This document shows positions 30,799-43,536 of a DNA stretch of 64,000 bases, in pieces (the first letter of the stretch is position 1; every line of letters begins with the position of its first letter). The notes beneath the pieces were generated by a model, which searched no databases, had not been told where the DNA came from, and worked only from the letters and a program-made list of their open reading frames with translations. Both the position numbers and the translations under genes were made by a program. The DNA comes from Tricholomella constricta (taxonomy: Eukaryota; Basidiomycota; Agaricomycetes; Agaricales; Lyophyllaceae): the NCBI GenBank assembly GCA_013368375.1, contig JAACJP010000055.1:1-64000 (forward strand), in the 5' to 3' direction.

Positions 30799-33700
30799 CC
30801 TGGAGGAGTTTATAGGATGTTTCTTGGGTAAGTTGTGGGGAATTCTGGAAAGTGTGGAAGTTGGGGTGTGTGCGGGTATGAATGAATGGTAAAGGAATGC
30901 GAGTGGCTCGTTTCCACACAACAAGGTTCGGTGTACATTATTCTTTGACCACGTTTGTGCAGTTAGCAGTGCTCGGTGATCTCCTTTCATCACATTGAAA
31001 ATATAATTCAGCATGCTTTCCAGACAAGGAAGAAGCTGTGCTTGATTTGTTTGTTGAGGCGGAGTGAAGGACTACGTCTGGATTTGCTATTTGCTTTCGC
31101 TGGACTTGACTCTTTTTGAGCCACCACTGATCCTCTTGCCCATAAAAGTCGCATCAGAAAAGAAGACGCCGCATTGACCGCATTTGCACGCCTAGCATCG
31201 CCCTTGCTATCGTCCCGCGTCATACAAGCTCTGCAGGCATGTCATGTCCTCATGTCTTGCGCTAAAGGAACAATAGATCACAATACAATACCCCACGCGC
31301 ATCACCACAGCCCAGAGTGCCTCAATCAGGGCTCTAGGCAAGTCCGGCTTGATTTTCCTGCTTGCCCTTTCAGGCGTGAATGCTGTGCCAAGGCGACCTT
31401 GTGTTCACCAAATCAGACTAAACAACTAGGAATGTTGCCTTCGTGGCATGTAGTCAGGACAAGGGCAACGAAGGTGGTGAGTAAGGGATCGGTCATGTGC
31501 ATAGAAAGTGGGGTAACGTGATGAGCGCGCTCGTGGTAAGGCGCGTGGACGGGACCAACTGGAGGATGGGCGGGAGCAGCTCCAACTTGTGCGCATCAAC
31601 AGTCAAGTAGCGCATCTTGAGATTCAGTGGCAGGGGCATCGGCATCGTTGCAGGTGCGGAAAGTGCGTCAGTCGCTTGAATGCAAGGGAGGTGGACAGGA
31701 ACGTACCTCGATGAAAGTTAAGGTCAAGCTCCTTCGATGATATTGCCCGCGAGCCTTAGCACTGCACGATATTGCACGACCTGGGACTTAAACCATTTGT
31801 GAGCTCAAAGGGACAGTACCGAAGAGGAGTGGCCCAAGGCGCAAACACAATTGCTGATCACCACAGAGCCCCGCACTCCAGGGGTTTCCAGTTTAAAGCA
31901 TCCTTGTGTTCCATCCGCTAAAAAGGTGGCTTCAGCTCCTTTGGTGTAAGGTTTGGATGTCAACATTGCTGCAAGTGTACCTGGCTGCAAGAGGGTCAGT
32001 GCATCTGATTAGTCCATGCTTGTGAATCTGAGAATGATCAGGGGCTCGGCTCTGTCTTTGTAAGTGGGGTGTGGTGGAGACTTGAATGTTTCCTTGTACC
32101 CGAGTGCGGGCCTTACCTGATGCGATGCTAACCTGAGGGGCGGACACGCTGGCAATGGTTGAGGGAGATGGGGCATAGCCAATCACACTACAAGGTTTTT
32201 AAAATTTTGAAACTGTGTCCTGCCCTTCATCAAGATCGTGTCCGAATACTAGTGTCTCTATTTGGCCTGTGCGGTGGTTGAGTGAGAACTGCGCGGCTCG
32301 GACGAAGATCCATGGGACGATGGTGCTGACCTTTCATTTATGCCTGCGGGTGATGTGGACATTATCCAGGCACCGCGTTTCCCTTGGTCTCTGCTGCGAC
32401 GCCGGCGTTGATACTCATTTTTCTGGAAGCGGGGACGACGGCCCATCAGATGAATGAATGTCAGAAGACACGGTAAGAGCGCAATGGTTTAACATACCGT
32501 GAGGCCTTGATCATGGAGAGGCTGCTGAGGATAGAACCATCAGGAAGCTGCAAGATGGGTGAAGCTGCGTGAGCTATGCATATACATCGCATGTGAAAGC
32601 GGTGCACCCCAGAGTCCTGTGTTGCATTCGAGGAGTTCGCCGCCGGCTCTTGGGTGGATTTTATGTGTTTGAGCGCACGTAGAGCGCCAAGCACGAGTGC
32701 AGGGACCAGGCGCGAAGAGAGGGAAGACATGTCGTGGAACTCGTCGCGTAGGGTGGGGGGAGACCGCATTGTGCTCACCGTGGCTATTTAACATGTCTCA
32801 GGCAATGGGTGCGCGCCAGGAGGGCGGGTTGACGATTACGGGAGCGAACGAAGTGAAAATTTTGACTCGTGGGCGCGGCGGCAGATCAAGTATTCGGCAG
32901 AATCAGAGGACAATGTGCCGGCATTTGAATGAGAGGGGATTTGAAGAGGAGAATATGGCAAGCACCATGACAACTTTCAGGTTCATCAACCGAAGAGAAC
33001 CAGGTAGAAAAAGCCTATTCTTTTTTCTTTCCTGGTCATAGATGCTAATCCCAAGAACCGCCAGGCAATATAGCAACAGCTCAAAGAATAGATCAGAATA
33101 TTCATCGAGGTACCGATAAAAACAAGGTCAATCGCAGAGCCACCGCCATGTAAAGGGAATTACCCTGAATACATCGGATAAGTCAGTAAGTTTAAAGTGC
33201 GGAGATCGAGGCATAACCTATAGACTTATTTAGCTGACAGAGACGACACGGCAGGATTTTTCCCGACTTCGATTCGCCTCGTGGCCTCGTCTTTGGAAAG
33301 ATGAACCAACTCTGTGTGAGTCTTGGATACATTAATGGTTGTACAAACGACTACATGAACTCGCAGGAACATAGTCGTAAGGACAGACACACCAGGCAGA
33401 CTCAGTCGTCGGTCATTCTCAGTTATGCGCCCTGCGTATATCTTGACGATTCGGATCAACCAGGATGCGAGTGTATAGCGTAGCAATGCGGAATGAGACC
33501 GCTGGGTTAGATTATAAAATGGTGGGCGACGTAAAATAGACGTCAGGTTCTGTAATGTGTAACCAGGTCTCAATCATATGCTTTTTTTCGCCTCGAAGGA
33601 GGTGGGTTTCGATGGAGCCTACCTTGAAAGGTCCAAAGCCATGGAGAGAGAGACTAAGGTTGACGAAATCCTTAAGTCAGGACGGTGGTCCTGACAGTGA

Positions 33701-35573
33701 GAAGGGACCAGTCGGAGCGGTGTAGACTTCATTGTTTTCAGTGGAGACAGAGCTGAGGATCAGTACACGAGAGCATCAATCGACACTGCGTCCGTCGCCG
33801 TTGAGAACAAGAAGTCTTGTGGCTGTGTAGCGACGGAGGCCCATAACGACTCGACTGAAGTCATACTACAACGATTAACAAAGCCATTTTTTCTTCCCCC
33901 ACCTCATTCTCTGCACTGGGGCTTTGAGCCACTGTATTCCGCTGGCGTACTTTCTCGAAAGCAAGCTGAGGATAAAGATCTAACCCATCAATTTTCAAGT
34001 GCCCATTGAAGTTGTGTGCTTTACATCCTTACTCCTGAATTTTCAAACTTCTGATCTCGTTCGAGACCAATCTTAACAGGTATTCTTTCAAAGGCCTCGA
34101 AGATAGATTAGACGGGCTACTTCGTCGTGCATACTTTTCCTTAACGACCCAGCCTGGTGAAGACGTAACCGTCGTGATTTTTGGGTTTCCAGGTGTGGAA
34201 TATGTGGTTTTCGTTGGAAACGAGCTAGACGGTAGCTGAGATGAGTTGGAAATATGGTTTCGTTTTAGTTGTATGTTTGTCTCTCCATCATTTGCCGCTC
34301 CTATCTCACGCGAGGCCAGTCCACGATAGCTGATCACTACGCCAGTACCGAATTTGGGGGTTCAGATCATTTTAAGCCCTGCCTGTACAACTTCTCACAT
34401 TCTCTGCTCTTGACAGGTTTTCGTTCTTCTCAGATGATCGATAGTATGATACTGTGAAGCTGCCTTTTTGACGACCCTCCCCATGGTCTGTTGACTCCGA
34501 ATGCATGTCTCTCCAGACACCGTGTTTCTCCCTGCCATCTGGCTCCACGAGCGCTTGCGAACTTCAATGGTTGCAGATTGTTCTGACTTCTCCGCTTGGA
34601 TGACAGCCGAACCTGCATACTCGAAATTAAACTATCGTGCTGCTTAATGTCTAGGATCGTTCATTCGCGCACCTGTTCAATTAGTTTCTCATGTCTGCCG
34701 TATATTCCAACTCCGAATTCGTTGCATTTTGAAGGGGCGTCAGTCCTGCGGCCATGTCATGGAACGGTGGGTGCCATTATGACTTTCGGAGGGAACCTCT
34801 CACTGGTTGTCAATTGGGCAGAGTTCGTTGTGGCCGTCCTTGTGTCGCATCTCCACTGCGTTCGATATCGATCCCTCGATCCATCCATCGATCCATCATC
34901 ACTTTCGGTGTGCGAGCGCTTTTCACACGCACGGCCACAACACTGGAGCATCTGGAAAAAACCTTAGATGAGCTGATAACGGCCGGCAATTATTCGGAGT
35001 CACTGTCGTTTTACCCTTTTCAGTTCAACGCGACAGATTTGCGTGATCCTCCGAGCCAGAACCTTCTTGCCTCATTCCTGTTGTGGAATCCGGACGGGTG
35101 CTAGTGCTAATGAATGCTGTGGTCGTGCATCAGGAGTGTGACGATCAAAACCAAATATCCTCGTGGCTGAGCAGTGGCCATGGGGGCAGCAATGCTTTCC
35201 CCCATGTATCCTAAAACGAGGCCTCGATATGTTCCCTGGACCAACAAAGCTTCCTTGGGTATCATATCGCTGATTCGTGCGTGGAATCTGTTTCCGTAAA
35301 TAGTACGGGCTCCACTGACAGGTCCTACTGTTCGTTTTCATAAGCGCATGGACTTGATACTGAGGAGAACCTGGCATTCATCTCGCGCTTCTGCACGCAC
35401 TGCTCTGTGGTCAGAACGTCGGCAAATCCAGGGACGGAGACGCGTACAGTACACTGCGCGACGTGCAGGGTCAGGGCGCGTTCGGCGTGACTTGATTGAA
35501 AATGCCACACGTGTAACCGCACGTGCAGAAGTGGACCCACAAACCCGCATCCGGACAACAATCAGAAGCAGCA
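30799..35573. other. Gene-poor region
   Basis: Apart from the weak candidate near 32 kb there is no supported gene. Open frames between 33 and 34.4 kb (for example 34337-34029, minus, 102 codons) are short and lack domains. The last few hundred bases should include the promoter of the zinc-finger gene at 35574. Confidence 0.45.
32362..32769 (-). CDS. Weak candidate for a small unknown gene
   Basis: Two exons (32769-32498 and 32422-32362) splice in phase to 110 residues beginning MRSPPTLRDEFHDMSSLSS and ending SINAGVAAETKGNAVPG. A helical stretch LVPALVLGALRALKHIKS and a segment LPDGSILSSLSMIKASR look protein-like. Further downstream on the same strand are other coherent pieces (32186-31932 and 31985-31805, with FLADGTQGCFKLETPGVRG, and a Leu-rich piece near 31640-31490). 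The real gene may therefore be longer, with the stop at 32362 avoided by another intron. I recognise no family. Confidence 0.3.
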
Positions 35574-37371
35574 ATGGCTCTTGTTCTCCTACCACCTCAG
35601 GCCCCCTCCGCCCCCATCTCACGAAACGCTCTCCAGCTTGTGAGAAGGCAAGATGATGAATATGGATAAGGTAGCGAACGTTCTTACGATGGAAGAATGG
35701 AAGAAACTTCCTGAATGCGCAAGATTCGCGTACTCCAGGAGCGTCAGCTGGCCGCCTGAGCCACTCGACAGCATCGAAGTAGGCTTTCGCACTCAAACTG
35801 GCCACCCTCGCTCTAACATTCTCTGTAGCCACACTACGCCACCCCGGTCTACAGACCGGTGTTTGGGAATTTTCATAGTTTACCCGACGTCACCGTCGCT
35901 GCGGCGCAAGTCGAAAGCGCCTCCGCTCTCGACGACATCGACGACATCGACGATGTCATCCACTCTTGGACAACTGGCATCTGGAATGGAAGTGACTCAT
36001 CTCCGGACTCTATCTCACCGGACCTTTCGACGCCGTCCTCGGATTCAACCGATCTCACACCGATGGAGGACTTCCCTATGTTTGGAACTCCATCCTCTCA
36101 TTTTGAGCTCTCGCCACTTGCAACCGGCCCTCTCCTTCTCCCCGACGATCCGACCACCATTCAATACGATGCTTCGATGCTGTCAGATATTGATGGTGCG
36201 AACGGAAACAGCGAAACCCCCGTCCTGCGCCAATCACTTCCTTTTCCGGAGAATCATCCGGTGGTTCCCGTAGTTCGCCAGGAACTTGCGAGTAGGACGT
36301 ATCGAACGAGTCCCTCGGCCTCAGAGAGGGGCACCAAGCATTCAAACGCGACCATGTCATTATCCAACTCATCTATAATCCAACGCTGCTTGTCGGAACA
36401 GTCTCTCCGCCCGGCAGCTTCCGTCGCAGTAAGTGTTAAGCGCTGTTGTATATAAATATGATGCTAAATCAGCCCCATAGACATCTGATTGGTTGATTAT
36501 CGGCTCTCCGTCTCTGAACCCTTCGCACATCTATCCCACCTCACCGTCGCAGAATGGGCGATCAGTCACTGAGTCACCCACTTCATTTAATCGTGCTTTC
36601 ATCGGATCTTTCGCTCTGTCGAATGCCAAAGACATGGCTGTAGACACTGTGCAGCCAAAGGCACTCATAAACGATCGACATGGAAAGAACTCTGCACTCG
36701 CGGGCCGCAAAACAATTCCCTTGCCTAAGCGAAAACAGAATCGATCGACGCAACCACGCGCTTCTCTTTCCAGGACTCGTCATATCATTCCCCCAACCTC
36801 TTCAGCGTCGGCTACGTTTACACCCCCGGCCAATTCCAGCCTGATTTCAGTACCGGCGCTTCAGCCAGCCAACACCGCGATGCCTGAAGGTTTAATGGCG
36901 GACATCCCACCCTCGACTGGTTCCACTCAGCGCCGTTCGTCGCGTGTCAAACGAACCATCAGCTACGAGGAAGCCGAGGACGCTTCCGAAGCGCCCAGGA
37001 AGACGAAACGAGCCAAAGGCAATTCCTGGCAGACGCGCCCTTCTCAAAAGACCTCCTCCTCCACGCAGCCCCGTGGCCCCCGCGCTGAGCCCCGTGGCAG
37101 GCGCGGCCAAGGCCGCACCTACAACTGCCCGGTACCGCGCTGTGGAAGGAGCTTTACGCGGCTGGGGGATCTCAAGCGCCATCTGAAACCACTTGGCAAC
37201 CGAATCTGTACGAATTGTAAGGCGGAGCTGTCGCGCGCAGATGCCTTGAAGCGCCACGTGAAGAACAAGGCGTGTAAGAAGCGCACGATCAACAAGGCCC
37301 CTGCCCATCGCGACATCAGTGAAGAAGAGCTGGCGGAATGGCTCCATTTCGTCACCACCCATTATGTCTAA
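35574..37371 (+). CDS. C2H2-type zinc-finger transcription factor
   Basis: Three exons (35574-35639, 35829-36428, 36481-37371) give about 518 residues. The first 400 are disordered and rich in Ser, Pro and Asp, with acidic stretches (DDIDDIDDV) that could activate transcription. A basic Ser/Arg-rich segment (RRSSRVKRT, PRKTKRAKG) looks like a nuclear signal. Near the C-terminus are two zinc fingers: YNCPVPRCGRSFTRLGDLKRHL, a normal C2H2 start, and CTNCKAELSRADALKRHV followed by a final Cys, of C2HC form. Fungal regulators often place such a pair near the end. The first exon is uncertain: an alternative ATG at 35653 with donor at 35671 also keeps the phase. Targets are unknown. Confidence 0.75.
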
Positions 37372-39288
37372 ACCTTTTTCGTTTTTCCATTCTTTGCTTC
37401 TTTAAAGGTGTGTGCATTGTTTTTTCCGTCGTGTGGGAGATTCTCACCGACGACCACAGGTCTCTTTTATTTATGTAACATAGTTAGACTCTCGTATCTA
37501 CATCTGATTTCGCTCATTTCGCATTCCTGTAGCTCGCGATGTGATCCGGTTATCGACGCCACTACACATTTGTTATTGTTGTATTATGTAGTTAGTCTGT
37601 TCTTGTAGGATGTCCAATTCCCTTGGTTCTATTACTGTAAATTAACTTACCCCAGATAACTATTTGCATCCAGATCTGAGCACCTGGCACCTGCGAGAAA
37701 AGCACATAGCAACTCAACTGCATCATATCTGCCTGCTCAATGATACTACATACTGGCTTTCGAAATGGGTTCCTAGCTATCCTATCCCTACGATATTTCT
37801 CGCTGAGTTCTGAATCGGTCGGAGCTGTCGTTTTTTTTGTTGGCTAGGACCCACCTATGTACGTCCTGCGCATAGCTGTCGGGGTCTCAACCTATGAGGT
37901 GGGGTAGGGACTTCGACCCGCGACGTACTTCTATCATCTTCTGATACGTCGATGGGCGAGGCTAGATATTGATGCACCCCCGTTGGCGATATAAGCTGTC
38001 TGGTTGAGGTGCCGACGCCGGAGAAATGTCGAAAAGAGCGCCGTACCGACCAGCATGATCCGTTATGATAGGATAACTCACGCTGCGAATTGCTCCCCTA
38101 TCGTTCCTTGCTAAGTAGTACATCATGCCATCGATGTGATCGCCAAGTTTGACTCGAGAGGTGGCTATCATACAGAGGTGAGGACGTCGCCGAGCCATGG
38201 AGATGGGCAGGCTACGAGGGATAGAAAGAAGACTCCATAAAGGTGCAAATTTTACTCTCGGAATTGCTGTCGGGAGATGAGAAAACCGTATATTATCAGC
38301 AAGAATCGGACGTCTGGGCTTTTCGTCGCTTTGTAGGCCCTTGTAGGGAGGATTAAGTTTGGCCTAACCCAATAGAGTCAGTGGGTCCTTGAATCTGTCG
38401 AAGGTCGAAGCAAATCCAAACGACTGGGTCGAGCTTCTCGTAATTGACAATTCCATGGAGTACGTAGTGGCAGTGTGGCGTTTTTGCAGATTACTTACAC
38501 AAGCCTCCATCATCGAATGAATCTACTGTACTTCGGTGAGTCTCAAGGGGTTCAGGTACGTCCGTTTCTCAGCTATGCTTTTCTCGTCCCGTTGATCTTT
38601 CGCATTCGAAAATAGTTCACCTTTTCGCAAGTGAGGACTGGGACCGGAAGCAGCTGACTGACGCAGGACCGCTCCCACACGACGCGCACAGCCTGGAGCC
38701 GTCAGGAGGCGATACAGTCTCTTCTATTCAGCCCAGTGATCCGGAGGACTCTGCGGCTTGCGGTTGCGGGATATCGGCGTCCTATACATGTTATCATTAT
38801 AGCCTTGTATTGGTATGAAGGGTTACCCAGCGTCCGTCGCACTCAGAGGAGAGAAAAGTGACATTGGGAGGACAAGCAAGATGATGGGGGCGTTGGGGGC
38901 GTCACGAAAGGCGCTGCTATTTGTAGAGCGTGAGTAAGAGCGGGATCAGATGGGAGATATGAGATCAAGGTGAGATCAGATGAGAGGGGAGGGGACTTAG
39001 GGCGGGGTGGAGTGGTTTGTGGTTTATGGTTTGTGGTGAGTGTTAGTATGCAAGAAGGGGAGGGAGGGAGGGGAGCACGGACAAGAAAGTGGAGACTAAA
39101 AGCAGGAACGAGAACGAGAACGAGGGATCGCAGCGACAACGGGCACGAAACCCAAAACACACATGACAAGAAAAAAAAACACACCAAAGGAAAAAAAAGA
39201 AAAAGAGGAAAACAGATACGTATACACAACAAAAAAGCAAACGACTGAAAAAGCACACCACAGCCACAGCCACGGCCGGAGACCACCC
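37372..39288. other. Mostly empty intergenic region
   Basis: The only item of note is a minus-strand frame at 38198-37962 (78 codons, MARRRPHLCMIATSR...) that reads smoothly but has no known domain or clear splice partners. AT-rich text follows the zinc-finger gene. The segment 39150-39260 is A-rich. I see no other gene. Confidence 0.45.
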
Positions 39289-40257
39289 TCACCCGCCCTC
39301 ACCCGCCAGTGCGTCGCGTCCCCCCGCCCCCATCTCTTTCTCTCGCCCCTGCCCCTGTCCCTGCCCCTGCATGTGGCGCTGGCTCAGCACGACGATCTGC
39401 GGGCACCGCGAGCGGCGCGGGAGGGGCTTGATGGGACGGATGGGGATGAAGGACGTAATGATCTCCGCGTCCGAGTCGTCGTCGTCGTCATCATCATCAT
39501 CATCATCATCATCATCACCTTCTTCCGAAACCGAAATCGAAGAGGAAGAGGAGGAGGGCGAGGAGGACATGGTGGCGTCCTCTCCCTGCGGGTGGAGCTG
39601 GTGTTGAGGCTGGGAGCGCGCCTCGAAGCCGAGGGCGAGGTTCTGTATGCGCGGGCGTGGCGTAAGCGGGCGTGTCAATGGAGGAGCAATGACACAGAGA
39701 TGGGATGGGATGGGATGGGACGCAGGCAAGGGGTAACGCATAACGCACCATCTGGACGTACTGCCCCTTCCCGACCTCGTCACGGTCATGGTCATGGCCT
39801 TGGTCTTGGTCTTGGTCATCGATGCCCGTGCCTTTGCCCGTGCTGGGCGGGTTGTCGTCGCGCGCCTGAAATTCGCATGCTTGGAGCGCGGGCAAAAACA
39901 CGCGTGCGAGTGCTATGAGTTCGCGTGAGGAAAACAGAAACACACGTCAGAACGTGCTGCCCCTCTATGGCCCACGCCCACGCCACGGGGAGATGTGGGA
40001 AGGGGGGAGAAATACGTACATTCCGTTGGAGGGCGGAAGATGAGGTGCGGCAGCGGCAGCGGCGGAGTGGGGTGACATTGACCGACGCCGAAGTCTGGCG
40101 CGGAGGGTGAAGAGGCGTTCGGTTTAATATTGATATTATCTGACCCTTGAGATCAGCCCACGTCACAGTTTTACACGTAGGAGAAACGCGCACGTATCGT
40201 GTTTCGACGCTGGTCGTCATTCTCGACGTCGCTGTTGCCGTCGTCCATGGCAGCCAT
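39289..40257 (-). CDS. Small uncharacterised protein with poly-Asp tract
   Basis: Four exons (40257-40194, 40145-40020, 39912-39749, 39642-39289) sum to 708 nt, giving 235 residues. The N-terminal half has a conserved look (LPLPHLIFRPP, then SLARVFLPALQACEFQARDD, then GQYVQMNLALGFEARSQ), with a hydrophobic helix and Cys. The C-terminal half contains a Ser run, 14 consecutive Asp encoded by a CAT/GAT-type trinucleotide array (near 39480-39517) and a Gln-Gly repeat. The core segment may be a small structural domain, but I do not recognise it. No signal peptide or membrane helix is clear. The Asp array is likely to vary in length between strains. Confidence 0.6.
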
Positions 40258-40501
40258 GTGGAAGAAAGTTTGAGCCGTCAGAGGGTGCAGCATAATACCA
40301 ACAAATACCGGCGTTGTAAATTACCGGGCAACATTTTGCTATGCCCGAGTCCTCTCCATAAAAATATCGTGCTCGCCACAGGCACGCAGCAGCGCCCGGA
40401 GCTTCGTAGGATAATGGAAACGTTGTAAAATACTTGAGTTATACAATACTAGATATATATATATATAAATCTATATTAAGTATACATTATGCAATCCAGA
40501 A
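40258..40501. other. Short intergenic gap
   Basis: It holds the presumed promoter of the poly-Asp protein gene and the 3' end of the SNG1-like gene. A TA run lies at 40450-40467. Confidence 0.4.
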
Positions 40502-42744
40502 TCACGCAACAGCAGTCACAGTCCCCTCAGACGACCCATTCTCAACACTCTTCTCCCCAGCCCCAGCCCCAGCCCCAGCGGCGGAAGATGAAGACGCAGC
40601 GCGCTGCTGCTGCTGCTGCTCAGCAACGACATCCCTCCGCCGTACGGCCCACTGTATGAGCGGCAGCGTGAGGCACGAGATGGCCGCCCACGCTATGAGG
40701 ATGCCAAAGTTCATCGCCACTGGGGTCAAAATGTCGTCAAAATGTCGTCAGAAAAAGAGGAAGAAGAGAGAAAAGAGAAAAGGAGGAGAAAGAGAAAGAA
40801 AAGAGAAAGGGCAAAGAACAGAAACAGAAACCCAAACCCAAACCCAAACCCAAACCCAAACCCAAACCCAAACCCAAACGCACCCTGGTTCTTAGTCCCA
40901 AAAACAATACACCGTACAGCATGCGAGACATTATAAAACGGGACGGCGTAGCCGTATCTGTACACGACGGGGAGGACCTCGATGGGCTGCAGGCACACTG
41001 ACACGTTCACTTTGGGCCGGCGTGTCAGTAACCGTCATGGGAAAGGAGAGGGTGGAGGGGGAGGGGGACACACCGATGATCCAGATGATCATGAAGAAGG
41101 GGATGAAGCGCGCGGTGAAGAGGGTGATGAGGGCTTCGAGCGCAAGACCGCTGTTCGTTCGGTAGCGTCAGAAATTGTGTTCACACCCCACAAGAGCAGG
41201 TGGCAGGTGGCAGGTGTAGGTGCAGGTGCATGGAGAAGGGAGAGGGAGACGTACACGGAGAGCATCCCGACCCAATTAAGCATCCAAAACACCACAAAGC
41301 CCGCTTTGCCAAACCTATAACGCGTTCATTCATTTTCGTTCCATCAAAGCAAAGCAAACAGAATCTCAGCAACGTACGCAAGGAAGGAAAAAGCGGCGGG
41401 GGGGGGGAAGGGGGGGAAGAAGAGAGACAAAACTCACTTGCGCGTAAAGTCGAGTTGGAACGCCAGCGTGAGGAGGGAATAGAAGAGCTGTGGTGATATG
41501 TGTCACGGTGTCACGGGGATAGGGGGGAAGGTGGGAGGAGGGGGAGGACGTACGGAAACGATAAAGTAGGCGATGAATGCGGTGGCGAAGCGCGTGAGGA
41601 TGAGGGAGCGCAGCGTGAGGGAGCGGTTGAGGCCTGCGGCGTCGCGTGCGCCGTATGCGATCATCTGGTGTGCCGTGTCAAGTCCAAACCGCAAGAGAGG
41701 GCTGGGGAAGGAGACGTACGACGACGAAGAAGGAGAGGATCAGGACGTAAATGAGGCCGACAAAGGTCACCGCAGACGCGCTGGGAGGCGTAAGGGGTGG
41801 TAGTATGGATAAGGGAGAGAGGCGTACACAGGCTCATTGAAGGGCGCGACGTTGTCCATCGTGAAGGAGATTGGCTTGATGACCGTCTGCGGGGATGTGG
41901 CGATGAGCGCTGTGAGGTCCGGCGAGGTCGATGCGAGCTGCATGACGGCTTGCAGCGCGAAGGTGGTGGAGATGGTTTCGAAGGACTCGTCGACCTGTCG
42001 CGGCATGGATAGAATAAAAATAAAGCAAGGGCTGGCGGGGTAGGAGAGAATATGCGCACCGATGGGCGGATTAAGGTACGGCTTTGTGTTTGTGTTTGTT
42101 CAGTGGACGGCATCGAGAAACCTCTAGAGGACATACTAGGCGTTCTCGTTCCGCGCCTCAGCGGCAAAAACAGTTATAGCGTCCGCACCGTCATACGTGG
42201 CGTTCGGCGTCGAGTACGAGGCTTGTAGACGATCAGAGGCACCGGGATTGACTGCATACATATCATTAGACGGGGAGGTAAGCCAAGGCAATGCATGGGG
42301 AACGCACTTGCGACAGCAACCCATGTCCGCTGCTCGAGCAGCGAATTTTCCAACTCTGCAGGGCCGCGGGGAAACTGGCTCGCAGATACAGCAGTGAACG
42401 TGACCTTTGATAGGCTTGAATCGGCGGTGAGGTTCCGCACGACAGCCTGGCCGATGATGCCTCCGTCAAAATCCTGGGAAATCATGAGGATGAGAAGACA
42501 ACGGATGTAAGTAATGCGCGCAGAAAAGTCGACATACGACGACCCATCCGTTGAGATTCCGCTCGGGTGTCTTCCATAGAGCGCCCCAGTATATAGGGAA
42601 GACGGCAAAGATGCTGATGATGATCAAGCAGCAACCGCCAATGAGGGCCTTGAGGTAGATCCTGCGCGCAGGGGCGTTGTCTTTGTCGAAGAATCGGGTG
42701 CTGAATGGCCTTCTATGAGGCGGCGGGGAGTGGGAGTCGGACAT
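40502..42744 (-). CDS. SNG1/DUF3533-family membrane protein
   Basis: The gene starts at 42744 (MSDSHSPPPHRRPFSTRFF) and has many short introns. An N-terminal helix (ALIGGCCLIIISIFAVFPIYW) is followed by WKTPERNLNGWVV and DFDGGIIGQAVV, which match the DUF3533 pattern. A long lumenal or extracellular segment leads to the motif IKPISFTMDNVAPFNEPV, then a cluster of helices (VTFVGLIYVLILSFFVV; SLILTRFATAFIAYFIVS; GKAGFVVFWMLNWVGMLSV; ALITLFTARFIPFFMIIWII) and a last helix MNFGILIAWAAISCLTLPL. The yeast member Sng1 gives resistance to nitrosoguanidine and affects lipid handling in the plasma membrane. The intron before the last exon contains a long (CCCAAA)n run. The C-terminus is a short Gln/Ala-rich tail. 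The family call is firm; the exact role is not known. Confidence 0.85.
40826..40880. repeat. (CCCAAA)n simple repeat in an intron
   Basis: About nine units of acccaa lie inside the last intron of the SNG1-like gene. A shorter run of the same unit is at about 10880-10900. The unit differs from the TTAGGG repeat of fungal telomeres. Confidence 0.85.
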
Positions 42745-43536
42745 TGTGGGTTGTGGGGCTCATGGGCGTCGGTGGTCGTGAGCTGTGGCTGACCAATCGG
42801 TCCTGTCTCAGAGTCGCCACCGTTGGTAAGCTGCGTGTGGCGCACAAGACCACGACCACGCTCCTGCGAAGCGTCGGCGGCAATGGTCAGCACACCCAAG
42901 CGATCCCACAAAGGGCTGCCACCGCGCCCGTTCCCATCCACGTTCTGCATCCATGATTTCGAACCTCACCGACAAACTCCCCAATCCCGATGGGCTGACA
43001 TCTTGCGTATGCCAAGTGGCTCACTGCTTCGATCATGATGAGGGTGGAGAAGGGGGTTGGGGATGTATGACGGTATTGTACGTACATATGCTCCCGTATC
43101 TTGACACGTGCCAGCTCAGCGCGCTATCTTCAAACTCGAGGTGTCCTTGAGGCGCCTCTGTGGAGCGACGGTCGCGTCTGGCGCTCAGGCACATGGTGCA
43201 GTGAGTCATCATCGGTGACGCACGGCGGCGGCTGCGGTCGTCATGGGGCGGGGTAACCTGGCAACGGGGCACGGGACGTTGCACGCGACTGTTTTTTTTC
43301 TTTTTTTAAACATTGACTGGCGACCTCTGGCAGGCATCTCACACTCGTTTTATTCTGACAGAATCTCGACGACTCGACCGACAATCACTTGGCCACGTGG
43401 ACGTGTCGTGTCTTTTTTTGTTTTCTTGGAGCCACTCACTTTAGAATCTGTTTCCCTTCTAAACGTCTGTTACGAATAAGCTTGCTGTAAGTTGAACTAC
43501 ATCTCTTCTGATACTGATACTGATACCGATACACAG
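42745..43536. promoter_or_regulatory. Divergent promoter region
   Basis: The SNG1-like gene and the large Ser/Pro-rich gene are transcribed away from each other across this 0.8 kb, so both promoters should lie here. A T-run (43291-43307) and a second run near 43411 lie close to the right-hand start. No gene is seen. Confidence 0.45.

Noticed and set aside
34029..34337. 102-codon minus-strand frame
   Set aside because: Reads smoothly but has no domain, no upstream exon and no neighbour in phase; not enough to call a gene.
37840..37950. Possible tRNA-like text (ggacttcgacccgcg)
   Set aside because: A B-box-like string is present, but no matching acceptor stem, anticodon arm or A box could be built.
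38843..39292. 149-codon minus-strand frame rich in Leu, Phe and Ser
   Set aside because: It comes from purine-rich simple sequence read on the opposite strand; it would be a false membrane protein.
40826..40880. (CCCAAA)n run as an internal telomere remnant
   Set aside because: The unit is not the TTAGGG repeat of fungal telomeres and it sits inside an intron of an intact gene.
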